DNA of 64,000 nt from Leucaena leucocephala. Lineage: Eukaryota; Streptophyta; Magnoliopsida; Fabales; Fabaceae. The notes under the pieces were generated by a model. The model made no database searches and was not told the origin of the DNA. It was given only the letters and a program-made list of their open reading frames with translations. Shown here one piece after another: positions 1 to 15,000 of the stretch. How positions within the stretch are numbered: the first letter of the stretch is position 1; the number at the start of each line of letters is the position of its first letter. The stretch is from positions 14,678,501 to 14,742,500 of the forward strand of contig CM073563.1 of NCBI GenBank assembly GCA_037074615.1, in the 5' to 3' direction. Both the position numbers and the translations under genes were made by a program.

Positions 1-1510
1 GAATATTCATTCTAGAATGCCACATTCCTCAAGATATGGGTCCATATAGGTCACAAAAGGGTCATCAATTGTTTCTAGTTTGACTCAAATGGAGCAAAAT
101 TCTTGAACTTGTCTATACTTGTAACTCACCCCCAATCTCAACTTTCAATATGAGTTCTAGAATGTCACTTCTCCAAAGATGTGGGTCCATGTAGGTCACA
201 AAGTGTCATCCATTTTTTCAAAGTACTTTTAGGAAAATGTAGCGAAACTCTGGCACTTTTCCTGACCATAATGGAAATTCCCCACCAATATCAACACTGA
301 ACATTCATTCTAGAATGCCACTTTCCTTAAGATATGGGTCCATATAGGTCACAACAGAGTCGTCAATTGTTCCAAGGTAGTTTTACGCAAATGTAGCAAA
401 ACTTTGGCACTTCACTTTTCTATAGTGATAACTCACCCCAATCTCAACTTTTAATACGAATTCTATAACACCTATTTTCCTTAAGATATGGGTCTATGTA
501 GGTCACGGAAGAGTTATCCATTGTTTCAAGCTACTTCTAGGCAAATGAAGCAAAACCTTGGCACTTCTCCCGACCATAATGAAAGGTCCCCACCAATATC
601 AACATTGAATATTCATTCTAGAATGCCACATTCCTCAAGATATGGGTCCATATAGGTCACAAAAGGGTCATCAATTGTTTCTAGTTTGACTCAAATGGAG
701 CAAAATTCTTGAACTTGTCTATACTTGTAACTCACCCCCAATCTCAACTTTCAATATGAGTTCTAGAATGTCACTTCTCCAAAGATGTGGGTCCATGTAG
801 GTCACAAAGTGTCATCCATTTTTTCAAAGTACTTTTAGGAAAATGTAGCGAAACTCTGGCACTTCTCCCGACCATAATGAAAAGTCTCCACCAATATCAA
901 CATTGAATATTCATTCTAGAATGCCACATTCCTCAAGATATGGGTCCATATAGGTCACAAAAGGGTCATCAATTGTTTCTAGTTTGACTCAAATGGAGCA
1001 AAATTCTTGAACTTGTCTATACTCGTAACTAACCCCCAATCTCAACTTTCAATATGAGTTCTAGAATGTCACTTCTCCAAAGATGTGGGTCCATGTAGGT
1101 CACAAAGTGTCATCCATTTTTTCAAAGTACTTTTAGGAAAATGTAGCGAAACTCTGGCACTTTTCCTGACCATAATGGAAATTCCCCACCAATATCAACA
1201 CTGACCATTCATTCTAGAATGCCACTTTCCTTAAGATATGGGTCCATATAGGTCACAACAGAGTCGTCAATTGTTCCAAGGTAGTTTTACGCAAATGTAG
1301 CAAAACTTTGGCACTTCACTTTTCTATAGTGATAACTCACCCCAATCTCAACTTTTAATACGAATTCTATAACACCTATTTTCCTTAAGATATGGGTCTA
1401 TGTAGGTCACGGAAGAGTTATCCATTGTTTCAAGCTACTTCTAGGCAAATGAAGCAAAACCTTGGCACTTCTCCCGACCATAATGAAAGGTCCCCACCAA
1501 TATCAACATT

Positions 1511-2116
1511 GAATATTCATTCTAGAATGCCACATTCCTCAAGATATGGGTCCATATAGGTCACAAAAGGGTCATCAATTGTTTCTAGTTTGACTCAAAT
1601 GGAGCAAAATTCTTGAACTTGTCTATACTTGTAACTCACCCCCAATCTCAACTTTCAATATGAGTTCTAGAATGTCACTTCTCCAAAGATGTGGGTCCAT
1701 GTAGGTCACAAAGTGTCATCCATTTTTTCAAAGTACTTTTAGGAAAATGTAGCGAAACTCTGGCACTTTTCCTGACCATAATGGAAATTCCCCACCAATA
1801 TCAACACTGACCATTCATTCTAGAATGCCACTTTCCTTAAGATATGGGTCCATATAGGTCACAACAGAGTCGTCAATTGTTCCAAGGTAGTTTTACGCAA
1901 ATGTAGCAAAACTTTGGCACTTCACTTTTCTATAGTGATAACTCACCCCAATCTCAACTTTTAATACGAATTCTATAACACCTATTTTCCTTAAGATATG
2001 GGTCTATGTAGGTCACGGAAGAGTTATCCATTGTTTCAAGCTACTTCTAGGCAAATGAAGCAAAACCTTGGCACTTCTCCCGACCATAATGAAAGGTCCC
2101 CACCAATATCAACATT
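1511..2116 (+). repeat. Representative 606-bp tetramer HOR unit (M1-M2-M3-M4)
   Basis: Using the tctaga-like motif as phase, this unit divides into M1 1511-1655 (145 bp), M2 1656-1808 (153 bp), M3 1809-1961 (153 bp) and M4 1962-2116 (155 bp). M1 to M3 contain tctagaatg. M4 has lost it and reads gaattctataacacc, giving one EcoRI site (GAATTC) per tetramer. A shared block, gggtc(c/t)at(a/g)taggtcac, occurs in every monomer. M1 carries a distinctive tctagtttgactcaaatgg segment, whereas the other three carry caaggtag, caaagtac or caagctac at that place. Confidence 0.95.
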
Positions 2117-2722
2117 GAATATTCATTCTAGAATGCCACATTCCTCAAGATATGGGTCCATATAGGTCACAAAAGGGTCATCAATTGTTTCTAGTTTGAC
2201 TCAAATGGAGCAAAATTCTTGAACTTGTCTATACTTGTAACTCACCCCCAATCTCAACTTTCAATATGAGTTCTAGAATGTCACTTCTCCAAAGATGTGG
2301 GTCCATGTAGGTCACAAAGTGTCATCCATTTTTTCAAAGTACTTTTAGGAAAATGTAGCGAAACTCTGGCACTTTTCCTGACCATAATGGAAATTCCCCA
2401 CCAATATCAACACTGACCATTCATTCTAGAATGCCACTTTCCTTAAGATATGGGTCCATATAGGTCACAACAGAGTCGTCAATTGTTCCAAGGTAGTTTT
2501 ACGCAAATGTAGCAAAACTTTGGCACTTCACTTTTCTATAGTGATAACTCACCCCAATCTCAACTTTTAATACGAATTCTATAACACCTATTTTCCTTAA
2601 GATATGGGTCTATGTAGGTCACGGAAGAGTTATCCATTGTTTCAAGCTACTTCTAGGCAAATGAAGCAAAACCTTGGCACTTCTCCCGACCATAATGAAA
2701 GGTCCCCACCAATATCAACATT

Positions 2723-3020
2723 GAATATTCATTCTAGAATGCCACATTCCTCAAGATATGGGTCCATATAGGTCACAAAAGGGTCATCAATTGTTTCTAG
2801 TTTGACTCAAATGGAGCAAAATTCTTGAACTTGTCTATACTTGTAACTCACCCCCAATCTCAACTTTCAATATGAGTTCTAGAATGTCACTTCTCCAAAG
2901 ATGTGGGTCCATGTAGGTCACAAAGTGTCATCCATTTTTTCAAAGTACTTTTAGGAAAATGTAGCGAAACTCTGGCACTTCTCCCGACCATAATGAAAAG
3001 TCCCCACCAATATCAACATT
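2723..3020 (+). repeat. Representative 298-bp dimer HOR unit
   Basis: M1 is followed by a hybrid monomer. The hybrid starts as M2 (atgagttctagaatgtcac, gcgaaactctggcactt) and switches to the M4 tail (ctcccgaccataatgaaaag) within the shared tggcactt stretch. This is a 308-bp deletion relative to the tetramer. Every dimer shows the same switch, and its tail reads aaaagtcc rather than the aaaggtcc of most left-domain M4 copies. A single origin followed by spreading fits best. Confidence 0.9.
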
Positions 3021-6000
3021 GAATATTCATTCTAGAATGCCACATTCCTCAAGATATGGGTCCATATAGGTCACAAAAGGGTCATCAATTGTTTCTAGTT
3101 TGACTCAAATGGAGCAAAATTCTTGAACTTGTCTATACTTGTAACTCACCCCCAATCTCAACTTTCAATATGAGTTCTAGAATGTCACTTCTCCAAAGAT
3201 GTGGGTCCATGTAGGTCACAAAGTGTCATCCATTTTTTCAAAGTACTTTTAGGAAAATGTAGCGAAACTCTGGCACTTTTCCTGACCATAATGGAAATTC
3301 CCCACCAATATCAACACTGACCATTCATTCTAGAATGCCACTTTCCTTAAGATATGGGTCCATATAGGTCACAACAGAGTCGTCAATTGTTCCAAGGTAG
3401 TTTTACGCAAATGTAGCAAAACTTTGGCACTTCACTTTTCTATAGTGATAACTCACCCCAATCTCAACTTTTAATACGAATTCTATAACACCTATTTTCC
3501 TTAAGATATGGGTCTATGTAGGTCACGGAAGAGTTATCCATTGTTTCAAGCTACTTCTAGGCAAATGAAGCAAAACCTTGGCACTTCTCCCGACCATAAT
3601 GAAAGGTCCCCACCAATATCAACATTGAATATTCATTCTAGAATGCCATATTCCTCAAGATATGGGTCCATATAGGTCACAAAAGGGTCATCAATTGTTT
3701 CTAGTTTGACTCAAATGGAGCAAAATTCTTGAACTTGTCTATACTTGTAACTCACCCCCAATCTCAACTTTCAATATGAGTTCTAGAATGTCACTTCTCC
3801 AAAGATGTGGGTCCATGTAGGTCACAAAGTGTCATCCATTTTTTCAAAGTACTTTTAGGAAAATGTAGCGAAACTCTGGCACTTTTCCTGACCATAATGG
3901 AAATTCCCCACCAATATCAACACTGACCATTCATTCTAGAATGCCACTTTCCTTAAGATATGGGTCCATATAGGTCACAACAGAGTCGTCAATTGTTCCA
4001 AGGTAGTTTTACGCAAATGTAGCAAAACTTTGGCACTTCACTTTTCTATAGTGATAACTCACCCCAATCTCAACTTTTAATACGAATTCTATAACACCTA
4101 TTTTCCTTAAGATATGGGTCTATGTAGGTCACGGAAGAGTTATCCATTGTTTCAAGCTACTTCTAGGCAAATGAAGCAAAACCTTGGCACTTCTCCCGAC
4201 CATAATGAAAGGTCCCCACCAATATCAACATTGAATATTCATTCTAGAATGCCACATTCCTCAAGATATGGGTCCATATAGGTCACAAAAGGGTCATCAA
4301 TTGTTTCTAGTTTGACTCAAATGGAGCAAAATTCTTGAACTTGTCTATACTCGTAACTAACCCCCAATCTCAACTTTCAATATGAGTTCTAGAATGTCAC
4401 TTCTCCAAAGATGTGGGTCCATGTAGGTCACAAAGTGTCATCCATTTTTTCAAAGTACTTTTAGGAAAATGTAGCGAAACTCTGGCACTTTTCCTGACCA
4501 TAATGGAAATTCCCCACCAATATCAACACTGACCATTCATTCTAGAATGCCACTTTCCTTAAGATATGGGTCCATATAGGTCACAACAGAGTCGTCAATT
4601 GTTCCAAGGTAGTTTTACGCAAATGTAGCAAAACTTTGGCACTTCACTTTTCTATAGTGATAACTCACCCCAATCTCAACTTTTAATACGAATTGTATAA
4701 CACCTATTTTCCTTAAGATATGGGTCTATGTAGGTCACGGAAGAGTTATCCATTGTTTCAAGCTACTTCTAGGCAAATGAAGCAAAACCTTGGCACTTCT
4801 CCCGACCATAATGAAAGGTCCCCACCAATATCAACATTGAATATTCATTCTAGAATGCCACATTCCTCAAGATATGGGTCCATATAGGTCACAAAAGGGT
4901 CATCAATTGTTTCTAGTTTGACTCAAATGGAGCAAAATTCTTGAACTTGTCTATACTCGTAACTCACCCCCAATCTCAACTTTCAATATGAGTTCTAGAA
5001 TGTCACTTCTCCAAAGATGTGGGTCCATGTAGGTCACAAAGTGTCATCCATTTTTTCAAAGTACTTTTAGGAAAATGTAGCGAAACTCTGGCACTTTTCC
5101 TGACCATAATGGAAATTCCCCACCAATATCAACACTGACCATTCATTCTAGAATGCCACTTTCCTTAAGATATGGGTCCATATAGGTCACAACAGAGTCG
5201 TCAATTGTTCCAAGGTAGTTTTACGCAAATGTAGCAAAACTTTGGCACTTCACTTTTCTATAGTGATAACTCACCCCAATCTCAACTTTTAATACGAATT
5301 CTATAACACCTATTTTCCTTAAGATATGGGTCTATGTAGGTCACGGAAGAGTTATCCATTGTTTCAAGCTACTTCTAGGCAAATGAAGCAAAACCTTGGC
5401 ACTTCTCCCGACCATAATGAAAGGTCCCCACCAATATCAACATTGAATATTCATTCTAGAATGCCACATTCCTCAAGATATGGGTCCATATAGGTCACAA
5501 AAGGGTCATCAATTGTTTCTAGTTTGACTCAAATGGAGCAAAATTCTTGAACTTGTCTATACTTGTAACTCACCCCCAATCTCAACTTTCAATATGAGTT
5601 CTAGAATGTCACTTCTCCAAAGATGTGGGTCCATGTAGGTCACAAAGTGTCATCCATTTTTTCAAAGTACTTTTAGGAAAATGTAGCGAAACTCTGGCAC
5701 TTTTCCTGACCATAATGGAAATTCCCCACCAATATCAACACTGAACATTCATTCTAGAATGCCACTTTCCTTAAGATATGGGTCCATATAGGTCACAACA
5801 GAGTCGTCAATTGTTCCAAGGTAGTTTTACGCAAATGTAGCAAAACTTTGGCACTTCACTTTTCTATAGTGATAACTCACCCCAATCTCAACTTTTAATA
5901 CGAATTCTATAACACCTATTTTCCTTAAGATATGGGTCTATGTAGGTCACGGAAGAGTTATCCATTGTTTCAAGCTACTTCTAGGCAAATGAAGCAAAAC

Positions 6001-9000
6001 CTTGGCACTTCTCCCGACCATAATGAAAGGTCCCCACCAATATCAACATTGAATATTCATTCTAGAATGCCACATTCCTCAAGATATGGGTCCATATAGG
6101 TCACAAAAGGGTCATCAATTGTTTCTAGTTTGACTCAAATGGAGCAAAATTCTTGAACTTGTCTATACTTGTAACTCACCCCCAATCTCAACTTTCAATA
6201 TGAGTTCTAGAATGTCACTTCTCCAAAGATGTGGGTCCATGTAGGTCACAAAGTGTCATCCATTTTTTCAAAGTACTTTTAGGAAAATGTAGCGAAACTC
6301 TGGCACTTTTCCTGACCATAATGGAAATTCCCCACCAATATCAACACTGACCATTCATTCTAGAATGCCACTTTCCTTAAGATATGGGTCCATATTGGTC
6401 ACAACAGAGTCGTCAATTGTTCCAAGGTAGTTTTACGCAAATGTAGCAAAACTTTGGCACTTCACTTTTCTATAGTGATAACTCACCCCAATCTCAACTT
6501 TTAATACGAATTCTATAACACCTATTTTCCTTAAGATATGGGTCTATGTAGGTCACGGAAGAGTTATCCATTGTTTCAAGCTACTTCTAGGCAAATGAAG
6601 CAAAACCTTGGCACTTCTCCCGACCATAATGAAAGGTCCCCACCAATATCAACATTGAATATTCATTCTAGAATGCCACATTCCTCAAGATATGGGTCCA
6701 TATAGGTCACAAAAGGGTCATCAATTGTTTCTAGTTTGACTCAAATGGAGCAAAATTCTTGAACTTGTCTATACTTGTAACTCACCCCCAATCTCAACTT
6801 TCAATATGAGTTCTAGAATGTCACTTCTCCAAAGATGTGGGTCCATGTAGGTCACAAAGTGTCATCCATTTTTTCAAAGTACTTTTAGGAAAATGTAGCG
6901 AAACTCTGGCACTTTTCCTGACCATAATGGAAATTCCCCACCAATATCAACACTGAACATTCATTCTAGAATGCCACTTTCCTTAAGATATGGGTCCATA
7001 TAGGTCACAACAGAGTCGTCAATTGTTCCAAGGTAGTTTTACGCAAATGTAGCAAAACTTTGGCACTTCACTTTTCTATAGTGATAACTCACCCCAATCT
7101 CAACTTTTAATACGAATTCTATAACACCTATTTTCCTTAAGATATGGGTCTATGTAGGTCACGGAAGAGTTATCCATTGTTTCAAGCTACTTCTAGGCAA
7201 ATGAAGCAAAACCTTGGCACTTCTCCCGACCATAATGAAAGGTCCCCACCAATATCAACATTGAATATTCATTCTAGAATGCCACATTCCTCAAGATATG
7301 GGTCCATATAGGTCACAAAAGGGTCATCAATTGTTTCTAGTTTGACTCAAATGGAGCAAAATTCTTGAACTTGTCTATACTTGTAACTCACCCCCAATCT
7401 CAACTTTCAATATGAGTTCTAGAATGTCACTTCTCCAAAGATGTGGGTCCATGTAGGTCACAAAGTGTCATCCATTTTTTCAAAGTACTTTTAGGAAAAT
7501 GTAGCGAAACTCTGGCACTTTTCCTGACCATAATGGAAATTCCCCACCAATATCAACACTGACCATTCATTCTAGAATGCCACTTTCCTTAAGATATGGG
7601 TCCATATTGGTCACAACAGAGTCGTCAATTGTTCCAAGGTAGTTTTACGCAAATGTAGCAAAACTTTGGCACTTCACTTTTCTATAGTGATAACTCACCC
7701 CAATCTCAACTTTTAATACGAATTCTATAACACCTATTTTCCTTAAGATATGGGTCTATGTAGGTCACGGAAGAGTTATCCATTGTTTCAAGCTACTTCT
7801 AGGCAAATGAAGCAAAACCTTGGCACTTCTCCCGACCATAATGAAAGGTCCCCACCAATATCAACATTGAATATTCATTCTAGAATGCCACATTCCTCAA
7901 GATATGGGTCCATATAGGTCACAAAAGGGTCATCAATTGTTTCTAGTTTGACTCAAATGGAGCAAAATTCTTGAACTTGTCTATACTTGTAACTCACCCC
8001 CAATCTCAACTTTCAATATGAGTTCTAGAATGTCACTTCTCCAAAGATGTGGGTCCATGTAGGTCACAAAGTGTCATCCATTTTTTCAAAGTACTTTTAG
8101 GAAAATGTAGCGAAACTCTGGCACTTTTCCTGACCATAATGGAAATTCCCCACCAATATCAACACTGAACATTCATTCTAGAATGCCACTTTCCTTAAGA
8201 TATGGGTCCATATAGGTCACAACAGAGTCGTCAATTGTTCCAAGGTAGTTTTACGCAAATGTAGCAAAACTTTGGCACTTCACTTTTCTATAGTGATAAC
8301 TCACCCCAATCTCAACTTTTAATACGAATTCTATAACACCTATTTTCCTTAAGATATGGGTCTATGTAGGTCACGGAAGAGTTATCCATTGTTTCAAGCT
8401 ACTTCTAGGCAAATGAAGCAAAACCTTGGCACTTCTCCCGACCATAATGAAAGGTCCCCACCAATATCAACATTGAATATTCATTCTAGAATGCCACATT
8501 CCTCAAGATATGGGTCCATATAGGTCACAAAAGGGTCATCAATTGTTTCTAGTTTGACTCAAATGGAGCAAAATTCTTGAACTTGTCTATACTTGTAACT
8601 CACCCCCAATCTCAACTTTCAATATGAGTTCTAGAATGTCACTTCTCCAAAGATGTGGGTCCATGTAGGTCACAAAGTGTCATCCATTTTTTCAAAGTAC
8701 TTTTAGGAAAATGTAGCGAAACTCTGGCACTTTTCCTGACCATAATGGAAATTCCCCACCAATATCAACACTGAACATTCATTCTAGAATGCCACTTTCC
8801 TTAAGATATGGGTCCATATAGGTCACAACAGAGTCGTCAATTGTTCCAAGGTAGTTTTACGCAAATGTAGCAAAACTTTGGCACTTCACTTTTCTATAGT
8901 GATAACTCACCCCAATCTCAACTTTTAATACGAATTCTATAACACCTATTTTCCTTAAGATATGGGTCTATGTAGGTCACGGAAGAGTTATCCATTGTTT

Positions 9001-12000
9001 CAAGCTACTTCTAGGCAAATGAAGCAAAACCTTGGCACTTCTCCCGACCATAATGAAAGGTCCCCACCAATATCAACATTGAATATTCATTCTAGAATGC
9101 CACATTCCTCAAGATATGGGTCCATATAGGTCACAAAAGGGTCATCAATTGTTTCTAGTTTGACTCAAATGGAGCAAAATTCTTGAACTTGTCTATACTT
9201 GTAACTCACCCCCAATCTCAACTTTCAATATGAGTTCTAGAATGTCACTTCTCCAAAGATGTGGGTCCATGTAGGTCACAAAGTGTCATCCATTTTTTCA
9301 AAGTACTTTTCGGAAAATGTAGCGAAACTCTGGCACTTTTCCTGACCATAATGGAAATTCCCCACCAATATCAACACTGACCATTCATTCTAGAATGCCA
9401 CTTTCCTTAAGATATGGGTCCATATAGGTCACAACAGAGTCGTCAATTGTTCCAAGGTAGTTTTACGCAAATGTAGCAAAACTTTGGCACTTCACTTTTC
9501 TATAGTGATAACTCACCCCAATCTCAACTTTTAATACGAATTCTATAACACCTATTTTCCTTAAGATATGGGTCTATGTAGGTCACGGAAGAGTTATCCA
9601 TTGTTTCAAGCTACTTCTAGGCAAATGAAGCAAAACCTTGGCACTTCTCCCGACCATAATGAAAGGTCCCCACCAATATCAACATTGAATATTCATTCTA
9701 GAATGCCACATTCCTCAAGATATGGGTCCATATAGGTCACAAAAGGGTCATCAATTGTTTCTAGTTTGACTCAAATGGAGCAAAATTCTTGAACTTGTCT
9801 ATACTCGTAACTCACCCCCAATCTCAACTTTCAATATGAGTTCTAGAATGTCACTTCTCCAAAGATGTGGGTCCATGTAGGTCACAAAGTGTCATCCATT
9901 TTTTCAAAGTACTTTTAGGAAAATGTAGCGAAACTCTGGCACTTTTCCTGACCATAATGGAAATTCCCCACCAATATCAACACTGACCATTCATTCTAGA
10001 ATGCCACTTTCCTTAAGATATGGGTCCATATAGGTCACAACAGAGTCGTCAATTGTTCCAAGGTAGTTTTACGCAAATGTAGCAAAACTTTGGCACTTCA
10101 CTTTTCTATAGTGATAACTCACCCCAATCTCAACTTTTAATACGAATTCTATAACACCTATTTTCCTTAAGATATGGGTCTATGTAGGTCACGGAAGAGT
10201 TATCCATTGTTTCAAGCTACTTCTAGGCAAATGAAGCAAAACCTTGGCACTTCTCCCGACCATAATGAAAGGTCCCCACCAATATCAACATTGAATATTC
10301 ATTCTAGAATGCCACATTCCTCAAGATATGGGTCCATATAGGTCACAAAAGGGTCATCAATTGTTTCTAGTTTGACTCAAATGGAGCAAAATTCTTGAAC
10401 TTGTCTATACTTGTAACTCACCCCCAATCTCAACTTTCAATATGAGTTCTAGAATGTCACTTCTCCAAAGATGTGGGTCCATGTAGGTCACAAAGTGTCA
10501 TCCATTTTTTCAAAGTACTTTTAGGAAAATGTAGCGAAACTCTGGCACTTCTCCCGACCATAATGAAAAGTCCCCACCAATATCAACATTGAATATTCAT
10601 TCTAGAATGCCACATTCCTCAAGATATGGGTCCATATAGGTCACAAAAGGGTCATCAATTGTTTCTAGTTTGACTCAAATGGAGCAAAATTCTTGAACTT
10701 GTCTATACTCGTAACTAACCCCCAATCTCAACTTTCAATATGAGTTCTAGAATGTCACTTCTCCAAAGATGTGGGTCCATGTAGGTCACAAAGTGTCATC
10801 CATTTTTTCAAAGTACTTTTAGGAAAATGTAGCGAAACTCTGGCACTTTTCCTGACCATAATGGAAATTCCCCACCAATATCAACACTGACCATTCATTC
10901 TAGAATGCCACTTTCCTTAAGATATGGGTCCATATAGGTCACAACAGAGTCGTCAATTGTTCCAAGGTAGTTTTACGCAAATGTAGCAAAACTTTGGCAC
11001 TTCACTTTTCTATAGTGATAACTCACCCCAATCTCAACTTTTAATACGAATTCTATAACACCTATTTTCCTTAAGATATGGGTCTATGTAGGTCACGGAA
11101 GAGTTATCCATTGTTTCAAGCTACTTCTAGGCAAATGAAGCAAAACCTTGGCACTTCTCCTGACCATAATGAAAGGTCCCCACCAATATCAACATTGAAT
11201 ATTCATTCTAGAATGCCACATTCCTCAAGATATGGGTCCATATAGGTCACAAAAGGGTCATCAATTGTTTCTAGTTTGACTCAAATGGAGCAAAATTCTT
11301 GAACTTGTCTATACTCGTAACTCACCCCCAATCTCAACTTTCAATATGAGTTCTAGAATGTCACTTCTCCAAAGATGTGGGTCCATGTAGGTCACAAAGT
11401 GTCATCCATTTTTTCAAAGTACTTTTCGGAAAATGTAGCGAAACTCTGGCACTTTTCCTGACCATAATGGAAATTCCCCACCAATATCAACACTGACCAT
11501 TCATTCTAGAATGCCACTTTCCTTAAGATATGGGTCCATATAGGTCACAACAGAGTCGTCAATTGTTCCAAGGTAGTTTTACGCAAATGTAGCAAAACTT
11601 TGGCACTTCACTTTTCTATAGTGATAACTCACCCCAATCTCAACTTTTAATACGAATTCTATAACACCTATTTTCCTTAAGATATGGGTCTATGTAGGTC
11701 ACGGAAGAGTTATCCATTGTTTCAAGCTACTTCTAGGCAAATGAAGCAAAACCTTGGCACTTCTCCCGACCATAATGAAAGGTCCCCACCAATATCAACA
11801 TTGAATATTCATTCTAGAATGCCACATTCCTCAAGATATGGGTCCATATAGGTCACAAAAGGGTCATCAATTGTTTCTAGTTTGACTCAAATGGAGCAAA
11901 ATTCTTGAACTTGTCTATACTTGTAACTCACCCCCAATCTCAACTTTCAATATGAGTTCTAGAATGTCACTTCTCCAAAGATGTGGGTCCATGTAGGTCA

Positions 12001-15000
12001 CAAAGTGTCATCCATTTTTTCAAAGTACTTTTAGGAAAATGTAGCGAAACTCTGGCACTTTTCCTGACCATAATGGAAATTCCCCACCAATATCAACACT
12101 GAACATTCATTCTAGAATGCCACTTTCCTTAAGATATGGGTCCATATAGGTCACAACAGAGTCGTCAATTGTTCCAAGGTAGTTTTACGCAAATGTAGCA
12201 AAACTTTGGCACTTCACTTTTCTATAGTGATAACTCACCCCAATCTCAACTTTTAATACGAATTCTATAACACCTATTTTCCTTAAGATATGGGTCTATG
12301 TAGGTCACGGAAGAGTTATCCATTGTTTCAAGCTACTTCTAGGCAAATGAAGCAAAACCTTGGCACTTCTCCCGACCATAATGAAAGGTCCCCACCAATA
12401 TCAACATTGAATATTCATTCTAGAATGCCACATTCCTCAAGATATGGGTCCATATAGGTCACAAAAGGGTCATCAATTGTTTCTAGTTTGACTCAAATGG
12501 AGCAAAATTCTTGAACTTGTCTATACTTGTAACTCACCCCCAATCTCAACTTTCAATATGAGTTCTAGAATGTCACTTCTCCAAAGATGTGGGTCCATGT
12601 AGGTCACAAAGTGTCATCCATTTTTTCAAAGTACTTTTAGGAAAATGTAGCGAAACTCTGGCACTTTTCCTGACCATAATGGAAATTCCCCACCAATATC
12701 AACACTGAACATTCATTCTAGAATGCCACTTTCCTTAAGATATGGGTCCATATAGGTCACAACAGAGTCGTCAATTGTTCCAAGGTAGTTTTACGCAAAT
12801 GTAGCAAAACTTTGGCACTTCACTTTTCTATAGTGATAACTCACCCCAATCTCAACTTTTAATACGAATTCTATAACACCTATTTTCCTTAAGATATGGG
12901 TCTATGTAGGTCACGGAAGAGTTATCCATTGTTTCAAGCTACTTCTAGGCAAATGAAGCAAAACCTTGGCACTTCTCCCGACCATAATGAAAGGTCCCCA
13001 CCAATATCAACATTGAATATTCATTCTAGAATGCCACATTCCTCAAGATATGGGTCCATATAGGTCACAAAAGGGTCATCAATTGTTTCTAGTTTGACTC
13101 AAATGGAGCAAAATTCTTGAACTTGTCTATACTTGTAACTCACCCCCAATCTCAACTTTCAATATGAGTTCTAGAATGTCACTTCTCCAAAGATGTGGGT
13201 CCATGTAGGTCACAAAGTGTCATCCATTTTTTCAAAGTACTTTTCGGAAAATGTAGCGAAACTCTGGCACTTTTCCTGACCATAATGGAAATTCCCCACC
13301 AATATCAACACTGACCATTCATTCTAGAATGCCACTTTCCTTAAGATATGGGTCCATATAGGTCACAACAGAGTCGTCAATTGTTCCAAGGTAGTTTTAC
13401 GCAAATGTAGCAAAACTTTGGCACTTCACTTTTCTATAGTGATAACTCACCCCAATCTCAACTTTTAATACGAATTCTATAACACCTATTTTCCTTAAGA
13501 TATGGGTCTATGTAGGTCACGGAAGAGTTATCCATTGTTTCAAGCTACTTCTAGGCAAATGAAGCAAAACCTTGGCACTTCTCCCGACCATAATGAAAGG
13601 TCCCCACCAATATCAACATTGAATATTCATTCTAGAATGCCACATTCCTCAAGATATGGGTCCATATAGGTCACAAAAGGGTCATCAATTGTTTCTAGTT
13701 TGACTCAAATGGAGCAAAATTCTTGAACTTGTCTATACTCGTAACTCACCCCCAATCTCAACTTTCAATATGAGTTCTAGAATGTCACTTCTCCAAAGAT
13801 GTGGGTCCATGTAGGTCACAAAGTGTCATCCATTTTTTCAAAGTACTTTTAGGAAAATGTAGCGAAACTCTGGCACTTTTCCTGACCATAATGGAAATTC
13901 CCCACCAATATCAACACTGACCATTCATTCTAGAATGCCACTTTCCTTAAGATATGGGTCCATATAGGTCACAACAGAGTCGTCAATTGTTCCAAGGTAG
14001 TTTTACGCAAATGTAGCAAAACTTTGGCACTTCACTTTTCTATAGTGATAACTCACCCCAATCTCAACTTTTAATACGAATTCTATAACACCTATTTTCC
14101 TTAAGATATGGGTCTATGTAGGTCACGGAAGAGTTATCCATTGTTTCAAGCTACTTCTAGGCAAATGAAGCAAAACCTTGGCACTTCTCCCGACCATAAT
14201 GAAAGGTCCCCACCAATATCAACATTGAATATTCATTCTAGAATGCCACATTCCTCAAGATATGGGTCCATATAGGTCACAAAAGGGTCATCAATTGTTT
14301 CTAGTTTGACTCAAATGGAGCAAAATTCTTGAACTTGTCTATACTTGTAACTCACCCCCAATCTCAACTTTCAATATGAGTTCTAGAATGTCACTTCTCC
14401 AAAGATGTGGGTCCATGTAGGTCACAAAGTGTCATCCATTTTTTCAAAGTACTTTTAGGAAAATGTAGCGAAACTCTGGCACTTCTCCCGACCATAATGA
14501 AAAGTCCCCACCAATATCAACATTGAATATTCATTCTAGAATGCCACATTCCTCAAGATATGGGTCCATATAGGTCACAAAAGGGTCATCAATTGTTTCT
14601 AGTTTGACTCAAATGGAGCAAAATTCTTGAACTTGTCTATACTCGTAACTAACCCCCAATCTCAACTTTCAATATGAGTTCTAGAATGTCACTTCTCCAA
14701 AGATGTGGGTCCATGTAGGTCACAAAGTGTCATCCATTTTTTCAAAGTACTTTTAGGAAAATGTAGCGAAACTCTGGCACTTTTCCTGACCATAATGGAA
14801 ATTCCCCACCAATATCAACACTGACCATTCATTCTAGAATGCCACTTTCCTTAAGATATGGGTCCATATAGGTCACAACAGAGTCGTCAATTGTTCCAAG
14901 GTAGTTTTACGCAAATGTAGCAAAACTTTGGCACTTCACTTTTCTATAGTGATAACTCACCCCAATCTCAACTTTTAATACGAATTCTATAACACCTATT

